Positions 1 to 11,770 of a stretch of DNA of 64,000 bases are shown here, one piece after another. Positions within the stretch are counted from its first letter, which is position 1, and each line of letters begins with the position of its first letter. The notes below the pieces were generated by a model. The model did not search any database and was not told where the DNA came from. It saw only the letters and a program-made list of their open reading frames with translations. A program made the translations under genes and the position numbers. The DNA is from Sphaerosporella brunnea (taxonomy: Eukaryota > Ascomycota > Pezizomycetes > Pezizales > Pyronemataceae), in the NCBI GenBank assembly GCA_008704415.1, contig VXIS01000036.1, positions 124,001 through 188,000 on the forward strand, read 5' to 3'.

Positions 1-3000
1 ACGCCAGGGGGGGCTTCATCCACCGAATTCCAAGTCCCAGCGGTTGAAAAAGTTCACCTTTTGCTTAAGGCGCCCCCCCCCTCCCCCCCGCCTTTCGTTC
101 CAAAAATACGGTAGATACTCTATCCCCGCGTCGGGTTACTTAAGTAGCCCTCCTAATCTATTCTACTCTCCCCCGCCCCGCAACCCCATCACCAAACAGA
201 AGGTACCGCCGCATGGCAATCGATTCGGAACCTAATGTACGGGCGCATCCAAAACCTCTCGCAAGCGCGCTGAAGGAACGATCTGGCAAAGGGGTCCAGT
301 CAGAGGGGAAGAAGATCTCTGTACTTATGCGTCGACTGCTGGGCATTGAATAGGGTAGCAGCCAAGAACCAATAACCCTCCCTCCCTCCCTCATAGCTAT
401 CTGGGATCTGAACGCTGGGGTGTTTACCAAGAGGCGCGTTTAACTTGATTACGGCCCGAGAAAGGCGATGAGTGAAATGCCTCGTCCCGGAGGACGAGTC
501 CAACTCGCAGCCAGCAGCATCAACACAGATGAGCCATCTGACTAGCAAACCATCGTGGGAGCTCGGACCTGTAACCGCAGGGTAAACGTGCCTGCAGACG
601 GCGACGTTCTACGTGCAAGAGAGTGATCTCTCTCTTCTCTTGAGAACCCCAATCATGCCCCCCCGACGGAAATGGCGTCACGAGGCTTGGCCTGAAATAC
701 ATACGTCAGCGGACGCGAAGTGTCTGCCACCGTGTCAAAGCAGCTATATAGGCATCCTATATAGACGGAGCCAAACATGCCTTAGGAAGCTCCGAGCCGC
801 GCTGCCGCGTACGCAGGTACGTGGATCGACGTACGGATCGGTGCAGGCTGGAAGAGCAGAAGCGGCGCCGGAGGCAACGAAAACCCCCATTACCTGATGC
901 CATGGGCACATACCTCCGTACTAGCTGGGAGTCGACGAGTTCCACCGCCAGACTAAGGTTATAAGCAAATCCACGCAGGCATCGGCGGCTGAGTGGAAGA
1001 GGTTGTCGTGGAAGGAACTGGATCGTAGCGCTTGGATGGTGTTTTCGTTGCTCGGGGGGGGGGGGGGGTTGCTTGAATTGCTTGTTGCTTTTGGATCGCA
1101 GTCCGGTATGAAGATACAAGGAGTAGATGTTCCCCCATGCGCTGCATCCCCGAACTGAGAGGCTTGCGGGAGCTTGTGTGCTTCATGTTCTTCTCTCGTC
1201 CGCTCAGCCCTAGTAGTCAAGCAGTTGTATCGCCAGGCTACGTGAATCCTCGTACTGTAGTTTTTTTCCGCATCTCGCATCGCAAGCCGTGCTTCCTTCG
1301 GGGGGGATCGGGTATCTTTCAACCGAAATAACCAAAAAGGATCTCCCCAGGCCCACGGTGATTTCGCAAACCCCCCGCCCCCCGAGAGTATGTTTGCTCC
1401 GCTTCTGACGTGGAAAATGCAAAGTTCGCGCCCTCATGATCATTTCGCAGTGTGATTGGGTGCGCAGGAGTAGATTAATTAAGACATAAACATTTCTGCA
1501 TGCCTTGTGCGCTGGGGGCAAACCGCTGTATTACCCCATGCGCCATGGCCCCATATGACGCATGTGCCCGCCGCTGCTGCTGCTGGCGAGACATGTCGGC
1601 AAAACGAAAAGGCGCGATATTACTGTACTAGAGTACACAACCGTGAGTGAGGATAAGCTTAGCGAATGCTACCTCGAACTCGCGCCTTGTGCCTTGTTGT
1701 GTGCGGCGTAACATATAATTGTGTCGTCGTCGCTACCCAGCCCCCCCGCCAGCTTAAGCTTACCCACACCTTGTGTGAGACAGGCAGAGAGAGTCTTTGA
1801 ATCGACAGCTGAACGGATGCTGTGCTTCTGACTCGCACAGACGGCACGCGGCGTTCGTTGTTGCTCACGACGCATGTGCAAGGCTGGGCTGATGATAGAA
1901 AGCTGTGGAAAGGAAAACAGGCACCACTTGAAATTTTTAAAAGCCTTGTTGTTGATCCCCGGCCGTGCGTCCGGGGGTTGGGGGGGGGGGGGGGGTACTA
2001 TTGACGATGCACGCAGGGTTGGTTGTTGTATACATACATTGTACAAAATTACATATCGCTTGGAGAAGTTGCGTATGTATAAAATTTACCAGGGTCACCG
2101 AGCATGATCAACCTTTCGGTTGTGGAAAGCAGCTCCGGATCTCCGCAAAACTGCAAATAGAATGTGCAGGAACGATCATGTCGATCATGCGCACGAATCG
2201 TCACTCGGGCCCCCCCCGGAAAAAGCGGGTGCATACCGTACCGCGCGCGCGCTGATCAGCAAGATTTACTGGTTCCGGGTACCGAAACTACATGTAACAG
2301 ATATCCATCCCCAAGGGTAAGGTATCGATGTTGATCCGGGCTCAAGATCCTAGAAAAAAAAATAAAAATCCCAGGCCTGCGGATTCATGTGTCGTGGTAC
2401 CTAGCATGACATCGTTTGCACACACCAGATTTCTTATTTTTTTTTACGGGTGCAAACACACACTGAACTGGGCGGAGCACTATCTGTAGTCAACTGTTGT
2501 TGTGATCACCGGAGCGTAAGCCGTCAGCGGACGGAAGCCAGCCAATGCGCGGTATCCGCATCGCTTGCGCCTGGTTAACATGGGTTGTGCGGGTTGCTGA
2601 TGTGGTTGGTATTACTACCAAATAGGAGTACGCGCGTAGTCAGGCGCATCTATTTCTTCTGATCTCACCGTAAGAACGTTGACCCGACGAGCTCCGTTTC
2701 TGTTGAGAAAAGCAACAACAAGATCAGCCGCCATGTCTCAGAATTCATGCAGAGGAATTTTCCCGCCAAAAGCAACGTGCTTGCTTCTCGGAAATCACGG
2801 CACGGCACACAGTAAAGATTAAGAAGCAACCAAAAAACCAACACTGTATTTATAATGAAGATCCTTCATCTCGCGCTACATATGCCAAAAACCCAGAGAA
2901 TGCAAAAAATTCAAAAACAAACGACCAAAAGTGATGCAACGCTGCTTAGTCATTCAATCCGTCATCCCTGCATCATTCGCAAGATGCAAGCCAATAGAAA

Positions 3001-3114
3001 AAAAAAAATAACCCGAAAAAAAATTATCCACCCCCCGCTTAGATATTACCCCCCATCTCTTTCCTTCCTCCATTCCGAAAGGTCCTCCTTTTATAATCCC
3101 TTGAGATCTCTCGC
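1..3114. other. gene-free stretch
   Basis: No open frame here shows a recognisable domain, codon pattern or plausible exon chain on either strand. Homopolymer G/C runs occur (about 70-90, 1057-1070 and 1980-1996), and there is a small perfect hairpin around 744-764 (two CTATATAGG arms). The short open frames overlap one another on both strands and look random. Confidence 0.6.
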
Positions 3115-4097
3115 TTAGTAGTGGGTGTAACCGGCAGGGGAGGCAGTCTTGGTGACGGTCACAGTGGTGGGGTAGCACTGAGCAGTCTTGGTGACAGTGA
3201 CGGGGTAGCCCTGCTCAGTCTTGGTGACAGTGACGGTGGTAGGGTAGCCCTGCTCAGTCTTGACCTTGGTGACGGTGACGGTGGTGGGGTAGCCCTGCTC
3301 GGTCTTGACCTTGGTGACGGTGACGGTGGTGGGGTAGCCCTGCTCAGTCTTGGTGACAGTGACGGTGGTGGGGTAGCCCTGAGCAGTCTTGGTGACGGTG
3401 ATGGTGGTGGGGTAGCCCTGAGCAGTCTTGGTGACGGTGACGGTCTGGGGGTAGGACTCCTTGGTCTTGGTCACGTAGACAGTGGTGGGGTAGCCCTGAG
3501 CAGTCTTGGTGACGGTAACGGTCTGGGGGTAGGACTCCTTGGTCTTGGTCACGTAGATGGTGGTGGGGTAGCCCTGAGCCGTCTTGGTGACGGTGACGGT
3601 CTGGGGGTAGGACTCCTTGGTCTTGGTCACGTAGACGGTGGTGGGGTAGCCCTGAGCCGTCTTGGTGATGGTGATGGTCTGGGGGTAGGACTCCTTGGTC
3701 TTGGTCACGTAGACGGTGGTGGGGTAGCCCGCGGCGGTCTTGGTCTTGTAGATCGTGGTGGGGTAGCCCTCCTTGGTCTTGGTGACGGTGCAGGTCGAAG
3801 TCGTCGTCTGCGGAGATGTTAGTTGGGATTGAATGTATTCAGAACAGCGGCCAGAACTGACCTTGTAGGAGTAGTCGGTCTTCGTCTTGTAGACGGTCTG
3901 GGGGTATCCCTGGATCGTCTTGGTGACGGTGGAGGCCTGGCAGGTGTCGTAGCCGTAGTTGCCGCCGGGAGCCGCAACGGCGGATTGGCTGTCTGGAGTC
4001 AGTATCTCTGCCGTCAATTGAAGCGGACAGTGGGGTGGATTTACAGCATAGCGAAGCAGGCCGCGAGGGCAAGGAACTGAGACTTGATGGCAACCAT
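3115..4097 (-). CDS. secreted Thr/Tyr/Pro-rich tandem-repeat protein (two introns)
   Basis: Read on the minus strand from ATG at 4097. Exon 1 is 4045-4097. Intron 1 is 3989-4044 (GTAAAT...CTGAC...CAG). A second intron of 54 nt lies near 3800-3855 (GTCAGT...CTAAC...GCAG) and is a multiple of three, so the frame also reads through it. Splicing intron 1 gives a clear signal peptide (MVAIKSQFLALAACFAML then QSAVA-AP), which the downstream open frame alone lacks. The mature protein is about 16-18 copies of a 13-residue unit, T-V-x-V-T-K-T-x-x-x-Y-P-x, with KESYPQ and AQGYPT variants alternating and two 15-residue units containing VKTEQ. It ends in YTHY with no GPI signal visible. A TATA-like stretch lies about 65-75 bp upstream of the ATG. 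A cell-wall or secreted repetitive protein is inferred; no enzymatic domain is seen. Confidence 0.75.
3118..3795 (-). repeat. 39-bp coding tandem repeat array
   Basis: Minisatellite-like array inside the secreted repeat protein. The basic period is 39 bp, with two 45-bp variants near 3250-3340. Neighbouring 39-bp units pair into a 78-bp higher-order unit between about 3410 and 3720. Because all units stay in frame, copy number can change without breaking the gene. Confidence 0.85.
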
Positions 4098-7000
4098 TTT
4101 GTCGGTGTTTAAAGATTAAGAGTGAGTGTAGTTATTAGGATGAGCGAGAGACTCGGGAGTATGTATATAAGAGGGAGGATGTCGTAGCGAAGGCGAGATG
4201 CTTTGGAAGCTGGGTGAGGAAAGAAGATTCTTGGGGGGTGCTCCTGGTGGTTCTTATACACTTCGGACAGACAGGCTCAGGCCTCTGTTTTCACAGATTC
4301 CCCCACGGCTGGAGGACAAAAATAATCCGAGCATTGTGCCAGCTCAGTAGAGTTGCATCCGGGGTGTGGGCACCGAGTACAAAGCTGTAAGCATGCTAAG
4401 TTGTGGTAGTGGGGTCTTGGAATGTGCTCATTCTCTCGTGAGCCAGTGCGAGAGATCCAGCGTAGCACAAAAAATAACAAGGCCGCCACGCTCACGACCC
4501 ATGCTATCAGCACTACAGGGAAGCCCCCAAAAAGGTTGGTCGGTGTTTTTCAGGTACGACTTGCGATTGTGGCTTAATGGTCTATATTGTCGTTCCCAGT
4601 TCGGTTGCCGGTCACCGGACTCAGGCCGCCAAACGGTGAATAGAAATTGCTGCACTGCTCACCATTAACGGTCAGCGAGCACAATAAGATGGGTATCTTT
4701 TTTTACTGCGTTCCAAAGTTGGCGTGACCATGTTGATGATACCAACAGGCGACAGGCATGTACAAAGGGGAGCACGTTGAGCCACAGTGCGCGCCGCTCG
4801 TTCCCAATTCCGACCAACTCGCTTAACGGTAAAAAGGATGTTCGATGCTGTAAGGTCAATCCTTTAGCTAGCCATTCCCGCCTGTCGCGCTTGCCAGGCT
4901 AGCTACACCACCAAGCTGGATGCGTCTGAGCTTTGCCAAGGGCAGAAAAGGAGCGCCCTCGAACGGTGGGACTGCAACTCCTTGTGGGGTTCCGCGGCTG
5001 TCGGTGGTGGACACAAGAAAATTTTCACAGGCACATGGACTTCTGAGATACCTACATCAATCGATATCGCGATAGTACCTGTGGTTGATACCATGTCGGC
5101 CTAGGCTCCCCGCAGGCAGCACAAGCATATGGTTAATGTTCTTCGCAACGGCATGGTGCAGGTTCTTTCATCAATATTGATTGACGTCGAGTGTGCCGCG
5201 TCTTTCTAGACTTTGTTTGCGGTGGTTGTGGTGGCCGTGGCTAAGAATAGCAGGCGATGCTATGGACTGCGGGCAGGGATGCTCAAACGAGCAATCCTCA
5301 GCCTAGCTGCTGCGGCTTGCAGGGCACGGTGCCATCCGCGCGCATTGCATTGAGCGTAAACCAGCCCGCAACCAAAATAGAATACCTCGCCAGCCTTTCG
5401 TTTTTTTCCGTTTTGTTTCGCTGTCATCGGCGGAGAAAAGGGAAGGAAAAAAAAAAATCGAGAAAAAAACGTCACATCATCACATGTGCTCGACGCAGGC
5501 AGTTGGGCGTTCATTTCGACAACCCAGACGCAATCCCGGATCGCGTTCGAATCCGGTTATCTGTCCAGGAGTTTAATTGCCTGCGAGGGCACCGTCCAGA
5601 AGGGCTCAGACCTTACGCTTTCGTCGCATCCACATCGGCTTAGCTAAGCCGACCATTAGTGGCGGTGCGGGCCTCCCTCCACGGGCGCGGTGGAGCGCAG
5701 AAGCCCGGAATTGCGGGCCCCAAGCTGCGAGGCCAGAGAGGTCTGGAATCCTGGATCTGCACTAGCGGGGGATCCGCTCGTCAAGCCTCAAAGAAACCCC
5801 ACGGGATTCCTTGTTTCCAATCCGGGATGCGCAATCCTTCCGTTGCCTTCCGGCGATCACTGCGATTGGCACCGTGAAACCGCGTCGTCTCTGTGGGGAA
5901 TCCAGATCGGTAGCCACCTCTCGTTGCGTCCATCCAGCTGCCTTTGTTGTTGCTGGCGCGACCAGTTGCCGCCGTTGAAAGCACTCTCGTTTTCGCATTT
6001 TTGCACGCAGCGGACCTTACACATGCGGAAGAGGCCGTGCATGCAGGAAATGAGCGGCCATGGCCAGTGGGGGCTGCCGTCCGCCCGCAACGTCGCCAAG
6101 CAAAGCTCGCCGCGATTTTCTGATTTTCTGGAACGAGATGATCGGATCAAGCGGCTTCTGCTCTGTCAAATGAGAACGGCTGGGGGGATGGAGCATCGGA
6201 TGAGCGAGGCACCGACTTTCAGGGGTAACACACTCGTCACTCGTCACGTATCGCCACTCAACAAACTGCAAGGCGTCAGTCCGCTTTCGTGTCGGCGCTG
6301 GCGTCGCCTTGGATGAACACCTCGGGAAGAGAGGATCCCGGATCATCACTCGGCTAACCGTGTCGAACTGGCGATCCTTTCCAACCCAAACTTGTCTCTG
6401 CTCTCGAACTGCAGTGAGCACCGTTAGTAGAATAGTAGAGCAGGCCCGCTGCCGGCCGCCCGCCTGACAGAGTGACACGTCTTGGTGCGTCGTGACAGGC
6501 TCGTGCCGTTGTCTCGCCGGTGCCTATCGCAGCAAACGTTCGTGCCCAATCGAGACCATCCATCCGATTCGTTGTGTACACGAGAGCTTTCCCGCATGTT
6601 GTTCCGTGACGCGGTTGAGAGACATTATCCCGCCCGCCGAGGCCGTCGGTCGCACAAACACATCGAGCCAGGCCACTTGCACTGGCATCAGCCCGGCGTC
6701 TTGCAGGGAGGCCGACTCGCAGCTTTGCGAGTTTTCCTCACCCCAGACACTGTCCATCGTTCACAGTCACGCCGATGAGTCATGTGTGACGGAGGGTGCA
6801 ACCTCGCTTGCTCCCAACCTCCTCAACCCGCCTGCTGCAGTCTACTCTACACTTTAAAAAAAGCCTGCCGAGCAAGTTTGTTTGAAAGCCTGCCTATCCG
6901 CGAACCTGGTCCGTGACGTCCAGAGCACTGCTCAACTGCTGCCCCCCCCCCCCTCTCCGCCTCGCCATCATCATCATCGCCTGCATCCTGCCGGCTATCC

Positions 7001-8249
7001 CCGCACCCCCCTCCGGCAGCAGCGCCCACTATTCCGATCACTGCCGCATCATGACAACAGCTTTTCTTCCGATCGATTTGCTGACGCTGTGATCGGGCTG
7101 CAGGAAACGACCACCCAATGGGGGAGCGGCGGCGGCGGCACGGAGTGTACCAGATCTGTATCTACAGGGCTGATTTGTCGTCAGATGTATGTATGTAAAA
7201 AGAAAACATAGAAGCTTATTCATGCCGTCCGTCGTGCATGATATATGCCAGCACATAATGGGCGCCACCGATGTCGCCTTGATATCGCGCGTAAATATTT
7301 TCGAGCGACCAATGGCGTCGCGAAGAAAACGCCTTCCGACGCCATCCGCGGGGAGAAAAATCGCGTGCTCGACCGACAGTGGGACGTGCAGTGCGGCTGT
7401 TCTGTTCTTCGCATTCCTAGTTTGTCCCCGCTGCTGCTGCTGCTGCCAAGGCTGGGCTGAAGGTATAGATAGACGTTGTACGAGAACCCATCGGGGAAAC
7501 AAATGGAGAGAACACGGCGCGAAGGATACGGCATACCCCATACTCAGCCCATTACCTGCACATCGTCAGTATTCTACAAACACGGCCATAAGCACGTCCC
7601 GTGAACCTGCCGGTTGGACAACTGCGCATGAGGAGCAGCAGCAGCGGCGAGTAATTGATTGGATCCCCACAACCCGCAAATCGCCGCCCATGGTGTTGAG
7701 CCTTTAATGTACTCTAGAGTAGGTATCCCCCCAAAAAGGGCTCTCAACGCCGCTGTACCTTGCCAGGTCCTGCCTTGTACCCCTTTGAGAGAAGGGCGCC
7801 ACGAAATTGCTTTCGGGTACCACTCTTCGGAAAACTATATTTATCGTAGCGAAAAGTGGGTACCGGCAAGATAGGTATCAATACTCGACTGTGCAGAGAG
7901 TTCTCAATATTCGGAGATAGCATGCATGAGAGACAAAACCCGCCGCCCGCCGTGATGCAAGGCCTCATTTTGCGTTGAGCACGACTCGTCGATTCAACAC
8001 TGCCCAGCTAGGTTAAGAGGCCGATTTGTCACTTCCGTCCAGCGCACACAAATGTAGATAGAGAGCCGAAAAAAAAAAAAAAAACGAGATGAGTGATTGG
8101 CGATGAATAAGGGAACAAGAAGCTTGCTGCTGATCCGCAGGGCTCGGATAAGGGCACGGCGATTAATTGCAAGGTTTTGCTGAGCATTCAATCGGCCGTC
8201 GAGCAATGGGCTGAAGTCCACTCTAACATGTATAGTATCCCCCGCAGGA
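4098..8249. other. gene-free stretch
   Basis: Apart from the probable promoter of the repeat-protein gene (about 4100-4260), no gene or element is supported. Several open frames of 70-210 codons exist on both strands (for example 5690-6316 plus and 7038-7541 minus), but they overlap, lack recognisable domains and have no convincing exon structure. Confidence 0.5.
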
Positions 8250-8362
8250 TCGAAAGTGCCCAATACAACTACATGACACTAAATGTATGGGAAGAGGTTA
8301 TGGTGATGGGCCAATAAACCCTTCATTATATGACTTTAGCGTGCTATATTGGGCACTTTCGA
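8250..8362. repeat. small inverted-repeat element (MITE-like)
   Basis: A 113-bp segment bounded by perfect 16-bp inverted repeats: TCGAAAGTGCCCAATA at 8250-8265 and its reverse complement at 8347-8362. No coding capacity and no clear target duplication. It looks like a miniature inverted-repeat transposon or fold-back element. Confidence 0.5.
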
Positions 8363-10242
8363 CAAGCCGTCATTAAATCTGATCTTTACGCGCAAACAGC
8401 TGTCAATCTAGCGGAGCAGATGCTGGACGATGGGCAATAATGTGTTGTTTGGCAAGTACCCTATACCTAGCGCCAGAGCTGATTGCAGCTTTCCCCGATC
8501 GAGTGACCCCTTGTGAACCCGCAGCTAGAATGTGAATTCCGAATTTTTCACAGGTACATCGGTTCAACACGGAGCCTAAAGGATCCACTCTGGAAATTGG
8601 TGACAGTGATCATAAGCCAAAGGAACAAGCGTCATTTTTCTCGACAAGCACGAGGCTGACCTACTTAGGTAGGCACTTTGGGGTGGGTATATGAGTACTT
8701 ACTCCGAAATTCACTCGACGAGATTGGAACCGCCCCACGGGCTTCTAAAGGGAACTTTTCACAAGCCAATTTGCAACCCAAATTACACCTGCCTGCCTGC
8801 CTGGCCCGTTTTCAAAAATCTGCAACGGAACTCGGCTTTTCCCCTCCACTACGCGACCACCACCACCACCACAGCACGGCGGGGGCAGGAGGACACCTGC
8901 AGGACCTCCCTGCTCACTTCTGATTTGCATCTGCGGCACGGTTGCGGAGTCCCCATCCGACGTAGCCGCACCCCATACCCGCATTCGCGAGGAAGAGATT
9001 AAGGTCCACAAAATGGGCTGGAAAGACGGGCTGGGCTGGCTGGGGAAACTGTGCTGCCTCCGATTGGTGGCTGGTTTCCAGCCCAGCTCCAGCTCGTGAA
9101 ATGGCAGGCTGGAGAGGTCCTCTGCGTGCTGGAAAATCAAATGTAACCTAGATGTCTGTCCGATAGGCAAGGCAACGGCGTTTAAGGCGGCATCATCCAG
9201 CTTGGGTCCTGCAGTTGAGTTGGCCCGTGTCGTTGGGCAAAAAACGACTAATGTTTCCCATCAAGCCCTTGTTCTCGCTCACTTTGCGGACCATCGTCAC
9301 ACCCGGCAAAGTCATTCCGCCGCAACCTGTGGCGAAGTCAGGCGGTTGTAGAATGAGGGTGATGGGCCAGCGCGTTGAAGGTGTATGGCACTTTCAACAC
9401 CGCGAGGGCTATATTAAGGGTTCCAATAGCCCTACCCAACGCCCTAGCAGGCTATGGCTGTCACCGGCGGTCGGGAACGTCGGGCAGGCAGGCAGTTGGA
9501 CGCCGCCATTGAAACGCCTGACCGTTTTAAATGACGAACTCGGGCTTCTCACCGTGACCTTTCACCATCCGAATCTCTCGTCGCATGCCATTCACCTTGC
9601 AGCCCCCCCGTCGCCGTGTGTGTGACCACCGCTCAGTTACCTAAAGTTCTCATTTTCATTATGCCGCCTTCACTCCGCAGGAGCTCTTGCTTGAAAAAGT
9701 GCCGTCTGCGTTGGATTCAGAGGCAATCCACAGAGAGTCGGACAGACAGCTCAGTGGTAGAGTATACCGCCGGTATTAGGCAGACCCCTGGTTCGATACC
9801 TGGCCTGTTCGTCTTTTACGTTGCCCAACAGTCTGCAGATCCCCCACCTTGAATCGGATGGTTGAAAATCCTCGGAGTCCTGAAGCGGTTGGCTATCGGG
9901 TCCAATCCGGTGGGGTTCACCTTTGGTTTGTCTTGGGAACAGTTGGTGACTTCACACTTCGCTGGTACCATCGACCACACAACCTACAGAGAGAGCATCG
10001 CCAGTAAGCTCCTCTTCTTTAGCGAAAGAGTGCCGTAGTTCTAAACACACGATGTGAGGTCGGGCTTCTTGTTGGGCCAGGTTCGGCCTCCAGGGTTGGA
10101 AGGACTCGGCCTAGTAGTAGATATGGTGTCCGCATAAGTAGCCCGAAGAGGTCGAGCAGCGGCGGCAGCATGTGGCCACACTTTGAGTGAAAAGCTGGCT
10201 TTTGGACAAAGGCATAAGGCCCGGGCCGATATTCCTTTGCAC
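8363..10242. other. gene-poor stretch
   Basis: No supported protein gene. It holds only the tRNA-like sequence at 9740-9811. Open frames at 8745-9170 (minus) and 9215-9625 (plus) show no recognisable domain. Confidence 0.5.
9740..9811 (+). tRNA. degenerate tRNA-like sequence
   Basis: A 72-nt stretch with tRNA layout: acceptor GGACAGA paired with CCTGTTC (one mismatch and one G-T pair), D stem GCTC/GAGT with an AGTGG loop, and a T arm CCTGG-TTCGATA-CCTGG with one T-T mismatch. A T-rich stretch follows. The anticodon arm does not fold well and position 33 is not T, so this is most likely a tRNA pseudogene or tRNA-derived repeat rather than a working gene. Confidence 0.3.
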
Positions 10243-10663
10243 CAGTGTTCTCAACAGCCAGCCCGCCCGGCCGGCTGCGTTGGGCGGATATGGGCTGATC
10301 AGTGATCAAAAAGCCCGCCCGGCTGTTTGGGCTGCAGCCCACAATGACGGCAAATACGACTACCGTGATGCAAACTACTGCTATGAAATGAAAAGTACAT
10401 AAACATGTTCGCCGTGTAAAACGATGACTAGGAGGAGATCACTAGATAGGAGTTCACAGATCCTGACAAGTTTATCAGCGCCGAGTGAACCCCGCCACTC
10501 GCAGCGGTCGGTATTCACCGGAGATCACTCAAAGCCCTGGCAGCCGGGCTGGCCCGACAGCAGGCTGGGCCGTTTGGGCTGATGCAAAAAGCCCGCCGGG
10601 CTGGCTGCTTAAAGCAGCCGGCCAAGCCCGCCCGGCTGTTTGGGCTGGCTACTGAGAACACTG
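10243..10663. mobile_element. hAT-type MITE, copy 1
   Basis: A 421-bp non-autonomous DNA transposon. The left end reads CAGTGTTCTCAACAGCC and the right end is its imperfect reverse complement, closing with GAGAACACTG. It is flanked by a perfect 8-bp direct duplication CTTTGCAC (10235-10242 and 10664-10671). An 8-bp duplication with CAGTG termini is the hAT superfamily signature. The interior is GC-rich near the ends, with many repeats of the GCCCGCCCGGCTG type, and AT-richer in the middle. There is no transposase ORF. Confidence 0.88.
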
Positions 10664-10832
10664 CTTTGCACACTCGTTCTCTCCTGGCATTCCTCCCTAG
10701 TAAGATTCTGGTGTATTTTGTTACAGGCTTTGCTAGAAAAGCCTAGCCGGCTAACCTAAAACTATAAGCCTTCCCAGCGCCTGGAATTTTCGGGGTGGGT
10801 TACTGGAAACCCTGGGGATACGGTATTGGCAC

Positions 10833-11229
10833 CAGTGTCCTCAATAGCCAGCCGAAACAGCCGGGCGGGCTTGGTCGGCTGCTTCAAGCAGCCAGCCCGG
10901 CGGGCTTTTTGTATCAGCCCAAACGGCCCAGCCGCCCGACTGAGTGATCTCCGGTGAAGCCCAGCCACTGCGAGTGGCGGGGTTCAATCTACGCCGATAA
11001 ACTTATCAGGATCTGTAATGTTATAGTAAACTCCTATCCAGTGATCCCCTCCTAGTCAGCATTTTACACGGCGAACAACTTTGTGTACTTTTCATTTCAT
11101 AGCAGTAGTTGATATCATGGTGCTCGTATTTGTCGTCATTGTGGTCTCCGTCGTGGGCTGCAGCCCAAACATCCAGCCGGGCTTTTTGGTCAGCCCACAT
11201 CCGCCCGACGCTGGCTGTTGAGAACACGG
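10833..11229. mobile_element. hAT-type MITE, copy 2 (inverted relative to copy 1)
   Basis: A 397-bp element with left end CAGTGTCCTCAATAGCC and right end GGCTGTTGAGAACACGG, so the last two bases differ from the consensus CACTG. The perfect 8-bp target duplication is ATTGGCAC (10825-10832 and 11230-11237). Its interior is homologous to copy 1 but in the opposite orientation: for example, the segment with ACTTTTCATTTCATAGCAG here matches CTATGAAATGAAAAGT in copy 1. Confidence 0.87.
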
Positions 11230-11770
11230 ATTGGCACACCGTCCCTATCGACGGGGGGAATGCTTCATGGGTTTTCACTCATTCACATACCATCACTCGA
11301 ATCAGTGCACCCATCTGAGTCCACGGACAGACCGGTGAGAAACCTGATGACTCGGATTCCGGCTGAATTCAGCACTGAGCCTCTCCGGACTTGTCGTTTC
11401 TCCCTTTGGCAGTATATACCTCGAATGACTGGCGTTCCTGAACTTATGTTCGCTCACTGGCTTGGTAAGTAATATTTCGAATCGAATTGTTTGGTGCGAT
11501 TGGGATGTCGGCCTGAGATTTCCCCAGACCCGACTTCGGCACCTTGATTTTGCCACACTGTGACGCCCCCCTCAGGTTCCCCCGTGACGGTTGTGACCCG
11601 TTACGACAGGTCGCGGCGGTTGCGTTCCGTCATGGACGGCTTCCTTATCTGGTCCACCGATTGTCACTCGCTCTTTCATCACCTATAATCACCCGCACTT
11701 TTTAACATATCATCACTCGCCGTCGGACCACTGCATCCGGAAGCCCGGCACTCGATTACATAAACCCCTT
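11230..11770. other. gene-free stretch
   Basis: Sequence between the second hAT MITE and the 3' tail of the LINE. No domain, element end or RNA was recognised. Confidence 0.5.

Noticed and set aside
3121..3822. 233-codon plus-strand ORF rich in Gly, Leu and Asp
   Set aside because: It is the antisense of the Y-P repeat gene; the 39-bp in-frame repeats keep several frames open. No signal, domain or splice support.
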